Notes under the pieces: model-generated | Databases searched by the model: none | What the model was told of the DNA's origin: nothing | Seen by the model: only the letters and a program-made list of their open reading frames with translations | Origin: Atopsyche davidsoni | Lineage: Eukaryota; Arthropoda; Insecta; Trichoptera; Hydrobiosidae | Direction: 5' to 3' | Length of the DNA stretch: 64,000 bases | Assembly: GCA_022113835.1 (NCBI GenBank) | Contig: JAILWY010000009.1 | Span: forward strand, 18,911,001 to 18,975,000 | Shown here: positions 58,769 to 64,000 of the stretch, piece by piece | How the letters are laid out: every line of letters starts with the position of its first letter | Numbering within the stretch: position 1 is the first letter of the stretch | Position numbers and translations under genes: made by a program

Positions 58769-60198
58769 GTAAGTTTTATTTATTCTACTTGTATATATTC
58801 CATATTAGCTATTGACACTAAACGATAACGGGAAACGTCACAATTAATTTTCGCACTATCTGCATTGTGTTTTGAAGTTTGCAAATCTATCGTAAAATGA
58901 AGACTCACGTGTTGTCAAAACTGTTAAATAAAAAATCCAAAATGCATTAACGCGTGCCTCGCCATACACTTGTCAAATAATCGTATTACGATTTCAAATA
59001 AATTAAAGTAAATATACTGAACACAAAAAAGATATAAAAATTTATTGTTTGTCGAATTCTGTGAGCTCGGAAGGCAGAATGCGGTATTCGAAGAGGCGGC
59101 CCGGCAACGTCTCTAGCGGGCCACAGATGTCACCCGCGTGCCGTTTCCCGCTCTGTCCAAAATGTTTTTTTATAATCAAAAAATAAATAAATCCAGCTAT
59201 AAATTTTAATTCTACCGGTACGTACGTAAATTTGTAAATACGTATCGTAATCGATTTGAAGATATATATTTTTTCCTAAAATAAAAATTATGCCAGATTA
59301 AATCTAAAATTTTCAACGATTATAATTATAAATCAGAATCGATCGCTCTCGGTCGGTTTCTCTATATGTATACTCGGAAACGAACAAGTCAGCTCCAGAA
59401 CGGAAAGTACTCGGTAGGCAAAATTTTCCGGTTCTTCCTGTCGATCTCGAAGTATCAGAGGTTTAGGCCGAAGCGTCTACATTCCTAACTCGGCCGCCCT
59501 GCGTTATCCCGCCGTCGTTTTTTACCTCTTCTCGCGGCACCCCTCCCCGCCCCCGCCCCGCCCCGCCCCGCGGCGTTGCCGGCTCGCCGCTGCACTCTCG
59601 CGAGAGTGCAAGGAGATGCGGCTGCAGCGAATATAATTTATTACCATAGACGTCAGCGTTCTTTCATTTTACGCGTTGTCTTTGCCAACTCGCGTTTGCA
59701 AATAAGTCGTCTGTCGATAATTATATTATTATTATCGGTTTATCCCCCGCTCGGATTTAAAATATCACCCTATCCCGCGTCTTCGTAACGAAGGGTATCG
59801 ACTCCGAAATGTTAGTTTACGACGATACCGAGCCGTCGCCTTTGAACGCAAAATAATTAATTTATTTTAAATATGTAGATATCGATCCTCCGGAATCTTC
59901 GCCCGTTTCGTCTCGCACCTGGCTCTCAGGATTCCGGCGAGCTGTCGAAAAGTTATCGGTTTCAAAAATATCAATCGTTCGAAGATCCACGATCGCCTTG
60001 TCCCAGGTTAGACTGTGTAAGAAATATTTAGGTAATCGATTCACACGCGAAACGACGAGAAATATCTTTATTTTTTACACTGGTGGGATTCGGAACCCGC
60101 CTTCGCGGCTATCGCGGTTCGTGTTCGCGTTCGCGTTCGCGTTCTGCCGTCGGGCCGCGGAGTCGCCGCGCGGACTGACGGTCTAGGTGAATATTTAA
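58769..60198. other. Utx intron 3 or intergenic; GC-rich part at 59.1-59.9 kb
   Basis: A CpG-rich part near 59,080-59,900 contains a CCCCG run at about 59,549-59,570. No exon with a known domain was found. Confidence 0.45.
60121..60144. repeat. GTTCGC short tandem repeat
   Basis: Four copies of the hexamer GTTCGC or near it. Confidence 0.85.
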
Positions 60199-61293
60199 CC
60201 CTTCGACTGCTCGACAACGATATATCGTCGTTTGTAAAATATTCGAAGACTACGGCGACGATCGTCGTTGAGATCACAGCGCTCGTAAGCTAATACTTAC
60301 TGAGCGTCAATACATCAGCGATAGATAAAAAAAAAATTGTGTTCTTTTAATTATTTGTGTTAAAAAGGCATGCATTTTTATCGAGATAGGTTTATAAATT
60401 TCGAATACTGCATTTAAGTAATTGAGATAATTTTTTTTTATTTTAAATGTAATTTGAACAAATATCATAAAAATATATAAATTACACGAAATAAAAATAT
60501 ACATTTTCAATACTAGTTCTAAACGATACAAAAAATAAAAGATTTATAACGTATAGGCTGTCAGATATCATTATGAAGGGCTATAATAAATTTAATTTAA
60601 CAATATGATAGAAAAATGTTTTCAATCGAAATCACATAGATAGATTACATTATGTTGCAGAAGACGTTCTTGGCGGTGAATTGTCCTCCCGAATAATATT
60701 ACGAGTATTTTTAAGAGCAATATTTTTTTTTTTTTTCACTAGTTTGGTTTAAATTAACGACACCACGTCTATAATGTCTGTCTATTGACTGTCTCCGTTA
60801 TCTCTGTGTTCCCTTATTAATACCGTAAAATAATGATTATGAATAGAAAACGTAAGTGTTGGGAAAAACCTAAAGTTAAAAAATAACCGCTTACATAAGT
60901 GCACATGTGACGATAACAGTTACTAGAAGGGCGATAGTTAAGGAATATATAGCTAATACCACAAGTTAAGTAAAGTTAAGGAATAACCTTAATGATAAAT
61001 GTACATTTGTCAATATACCATAGTTATAAGCGTATTGAATGCTCCATTGTGAAAATAAGTTTCATAAAAATGTTCTAGCAAAGAATAAATCGACGGGTCT
61101 TGTCGGTGAATACAAAATGTTCTCGATATCTGTTAAAATTCGCAATGTCAAATCTTGTCTCACTTAAAAAAACGAATCTTGCTTGCGCGATATAACGCGA
61201 GAAAAAGAGATACAAAACTGTTTGCGTTCAACCCCTAATGCACAATAAAGTTTTTGTTCCCCCATAAAGTACCTTCACACCCGTGAAGTTAGG

Positions 61294-61364
<71 letters not shown>

Positions 61365-61444
61365 CATACATACGTATATTTTTAATATTAACAACTTGTA
61401 GCAGTTTTCGCTAGGATTTGAAAAAACACCGTAGCAGTAAAGGG
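60199..61444. mobile_element. TTAA-flanked element, piggyBac-like MITE
   Basis: TTAA flanks both ends (60,195-60,198 and 61,445-61,448). The termini CCCTTCGACTGCT and AGCAGTAAAGGG are inverted with one gap. It contains no transposase and a long (TA)n run at 61,296-61,360. The element and the one in Shc intron 5 share CCCTT starts and TTAA targets but not their interiors. Confidence 0.6.
61296..61360. repeat. (TA)n microsatellite
   Basis: An uninterrupted TA run of about 65 bp inside the TTAA-flanked element. Confidence 0.95.
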
Positions 61445-61499
61445 TTAATATTTTAAAGAGAGAACTTTGAGATTTTCATTTTTACCATTGTAATAAAAC

Positions 61500-64000
61500 A
61501 TTTTACCCAAATTGTCCGTTTCAATATCGATAATAATCTCAAAACGCGCACTCGGGCGCTCGCATATCATTACCGTGATTTATTTTCTGTATAAATGGGT
61601 ACACAACTCGGGAGATTCGTACCCATCTCGAATAACTTTTATTTTTAATCATTCAGACCTCGCAACAAAAGCGACCCCGGCGCGACTCGTCCTCGACCGA
61701 ACTGAAAAAATCCGATCGCAACCCGTCGGGGCGGAAATCGACCGGCGAATTCTCCGACGAAAGCGGGAGGGAGGCTCGTCCCGTTATCGGGCAAATTTTC
61801 AATAATTGATAACAAAAACTGAAGAGCTCTCACTCCGCAAGACGACCGAAGATTCGGGAGCGAGTCGCTCGCGCCCGCAATACTACCCGGCCGCTTTGTT
61901 TAAATTTGTTGCGAGAAGAAGTCCCATCACTCCGGCGAGTTCCGCGAAATTGACGACCGAGCGTCTCGTACCGCGACTCGCGAGATTCGCGACGACAGCT
62001 GATCGTGACGTATTCGGATCGAACGGTACAAAGCGGGCGCGGTCGACGCGCCGGCCCGTCGGCCCGTGGACCGCCAGCGCGGAGTGGCTCCCGAGAAGTC
62101 AGGAATGCAGGCCTCGGCACCGCGCGAGGGTGCGGTGACGTCACGCCGGGGCGCCGCCGGAGCGGGTGTCGGCGCCTCCGACTCCTTCGATCGACCGTAT
62201 TTATCATTCCCTCGAGGTATTCGAAGAGCCTTCGGAATTGCTGATACATTTTTGTTCGTCAGATCGTTTTCTGCATCCACTGTTCGGGCGTCGATCTCGA
62301 GTCGCTCCGCATTCCTTCCTCGCGCGATCGATCCGGCGGTGCTCCGCTCGACGCTCGTCGGCCGGAATGAATACTTCGCCGATTCTGCCGTTACGCGGAA
62401 ACCACCGGGGACGGCGAGGAGTCGCCGGCCGGAACGGACCGCCCGGCGGACGAAATCTCGGACCCACCTGCGCGGCGCCGGTCGTCGCCCTCGCCGGGGC
62501 CGGCTCTCCGACACGCCGGAGACGGACCGGACCGGACGCGTCGTCGCTGCCGGCTTTCGTTCGGATCGAGCGGAACGTTCGAATCGAATCGGGCGCATTG
62601 TCTCTCGGCTTTTAAAAAAATCCCACAAACGGACGCGCCGCTCGTGCCGCCCTCGCGTTCGCGCGCTCTCGTGATATTTTCGACTACAAATTCGCAGGGC
62701 CGGGTCGCTCCCTCGTTCGGGTTCCGTCGCATTTCCGAATCGGACCGGTCTCGGCCCGGCGAGTCTCCGGATGCGTCCCTTCCGCGCCGCCTCCGGAATG
62801 CATCTTATCGTATCCGCGGACACCGCAAACCTACATCCTTACCCGTTTGTCCCAAATATACACACATGCGCGCGGTCTACAAACGAGTACGGCAGTATAT
62901 TACCGATCGTCTGTCGATAACCGCCCTTCAGTGCGGAAGATTCAGTCGAGACTTCGTCGGTTTTGGCATCGGCCCGTTCTCCACACCGCGCGGTCCGCAG
63001 CCGCGGTGCCCGCCGCGCTTCCGGCCGCTCGCACACTCGCGCGGCCATTATCTCCGGCCGCGAGTGTGCGTGCCGGCCCGCTTCGAACGGCGCCGAAGGG
63101 CCGTGCACCCCCCCGGCCCGCGCCCCCCCCGAGGGCCCCGCTGCAGTCTGTCCCCGACCGCCGCGGCGCGAGCACGTCCGCGCACTCCGCTCCCCGCGCG
63201 CCGCCGCCGTCTCTCGCCTCGCGTCTCGCGAGTCCGGTGCACCCTCCGAGTGGCGATCGGGAAGACCGGGCGTCCGCGGCCTCGCCCCGCGCCGGCGAAC
63301 GGCGCCCGTCGGGAACCGCGTCCCGCGGCCGTCTCGGCCGATCGATGCGGTCGTCGTGACGTCGACCGCGGTAAGGGACCGCCGACCTCCGTCATCGCTC
63401 GCCCCTCGTCTCGTCGAACCGTGCAAAAGTGTAGTGTTCTCCCGCGGCCGTCTCCCGGCCGAACCCACCGTCGGTTTCGAACGGGGAACTCGCGACGCGC
63501 GGGCCTCCGCGGCCGGGAAATAAGCGTCTCCCGCTTTCGGTTCCGCGACCGTGAGTGAACCTCCGCCGGGTCGGATGACCGCCGCTCGCGCCGGCGAGCG
63601 GCGCATCCGACGGGCGTGAACGCGTTATAAATCGACCGAAACCGTTCTCGCGTCGCTCGAGACGGTCGAGCCCAGCGTTTTTCTGGAACGAAACGACCCC
63701 CCGAATCGCGCGACGATCGGCCGACTCGGCGTCCGGCGCGGCCCGGAGACCGGCCGCGTGCGCGCGCGTACGCGATCAGCTGTCCGAGCCGATGCGCCGG
63801 CACGCGCGCGTAAACAAACGCACTCGCCCGGTACGCTCGGGGTCGCGTCGCCCGTCGAGCCGGGAAGCGATGCGCCGGGAGTCTTCTTTTCCCGCGCGCT
63901 CGTGGAAAATTCTCCGCGAATAATCCTTCGCCGTTTGTACAATCTCGTCGATAAGATATGCCCCAGCCGAAGTCGCGGCGAGAGTGATATCGGTTTTTTT
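61500..64000. other. Large CpG-rich block, possible promoter region
   Basis: From about 61,660 to the window end the sequence is CpG-dense. Several frames of 100-300 codons stay open on both strands at the same place, rich in Arg, Pro and Ala, with no known domain; this is what high GC content alone produces. It resembles the CpG islands of 5' regions in insect genomes and may serve a gene to the right, or an alternative Utx promoter. Confidence 0.5.

Noticed and set aside
62644..63558. 304-codon + frame and long opposite-strand frames
   Set aside because: Explained by stop-poor CpG-rich DNA; composition is Arg/Pro/Ala without any domain.
1..64000. CRISPR arrays, operons, bacterial promoters or phage genes
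   Set aside because: No regularly spaced identical repeats with unique spacers; all evidence points to an animal nuclear genome. The tandem arrays seen are simple satellites.

Overview
The window is animal nuclear DNA, almost certainly from an insect. Host genes are split by introns with consensus GT/AG borders, the background is AT-rich with sharply bounded CpG-rich blocks, and the mobile DNA is typical of arthropods: Ty3/gypsy, Tc1-like, mariner, piggyBac, pogo/Tigger and Helitron relatives. I cannot fix the order from sequence alone; the pattern would suit Hymenoptera or another hemimetabolous or holometabolous insect, and this is inference.

Layout. 1-11,446: a complete and apparently young Ty3/gypsy retrotransposon on the minus strand, with 3.18-kb LTRs, a 4-bp target duplication, and gag and pol in -1 register joined by a canonical frameshift signal. 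It sits in or beside a pogo/Tigger-like relic (to 11,822). 11,922-14,172: a dead Tc1-like element carrying a GC-rich A-tailed retroposon, followed by a Helitron helicase relic (to about 15,055). 15,190-20,900: CpG-rich DNA with many simple repeats and no gene I can name. 21,460-27,411: a complete nine-exon Shc adaptor gene (+) with a piggyBac relic and a TTAA-flanked MITE in its introns. 27,412-36,400: AT-rich DNA with possible pieces of an unrecognised minus-strand gene (30.4-31.6 kb), a CpG-rich block (32.2-33.5 kb) and a Helitron scrap. 36,469-37,751: a compact dual-specificity phosphatase gene (+). 42,519-51,575: a CUB/LDLa single-pass receptor gene (-), of which eight phase-consistent exons are visible; its introns hold a mariner copy and a nest of related long solo LTRs. 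52,608-53,856: a pogo-like relic. 54,264-58,768: the first three coding exons of Utx (KDM6 H3K27 demethylase, +), with a Tc1-like element that itself contains a mariner in intron 2. 60,199-61,444: a TTAA-flanked element. 61,500-64,000: a CpG-rich block without a recognisable exon.

The host genes do not form a pathway: Shc is a tyrosine-kinase adaptor, the DUSP dephosphorylates signalling proteins, the CUB/LDLa protein is a surface receptor, and Utx is a chromatin enzyme. The strongest unusual signal is in the retrotransposon: slippery heptamer GGGAAAC, 6-nt spacer and a predicted H-type pseudoknot exactly at the gag/pol overlap, followed by a G-patch domain fused to the front of the protease. 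The second is a family of long LTRs nested in one receptor intron. The third is a dispersed palindromic repeat whose arm resembles a decayed hammerhead-ribozyme fold.
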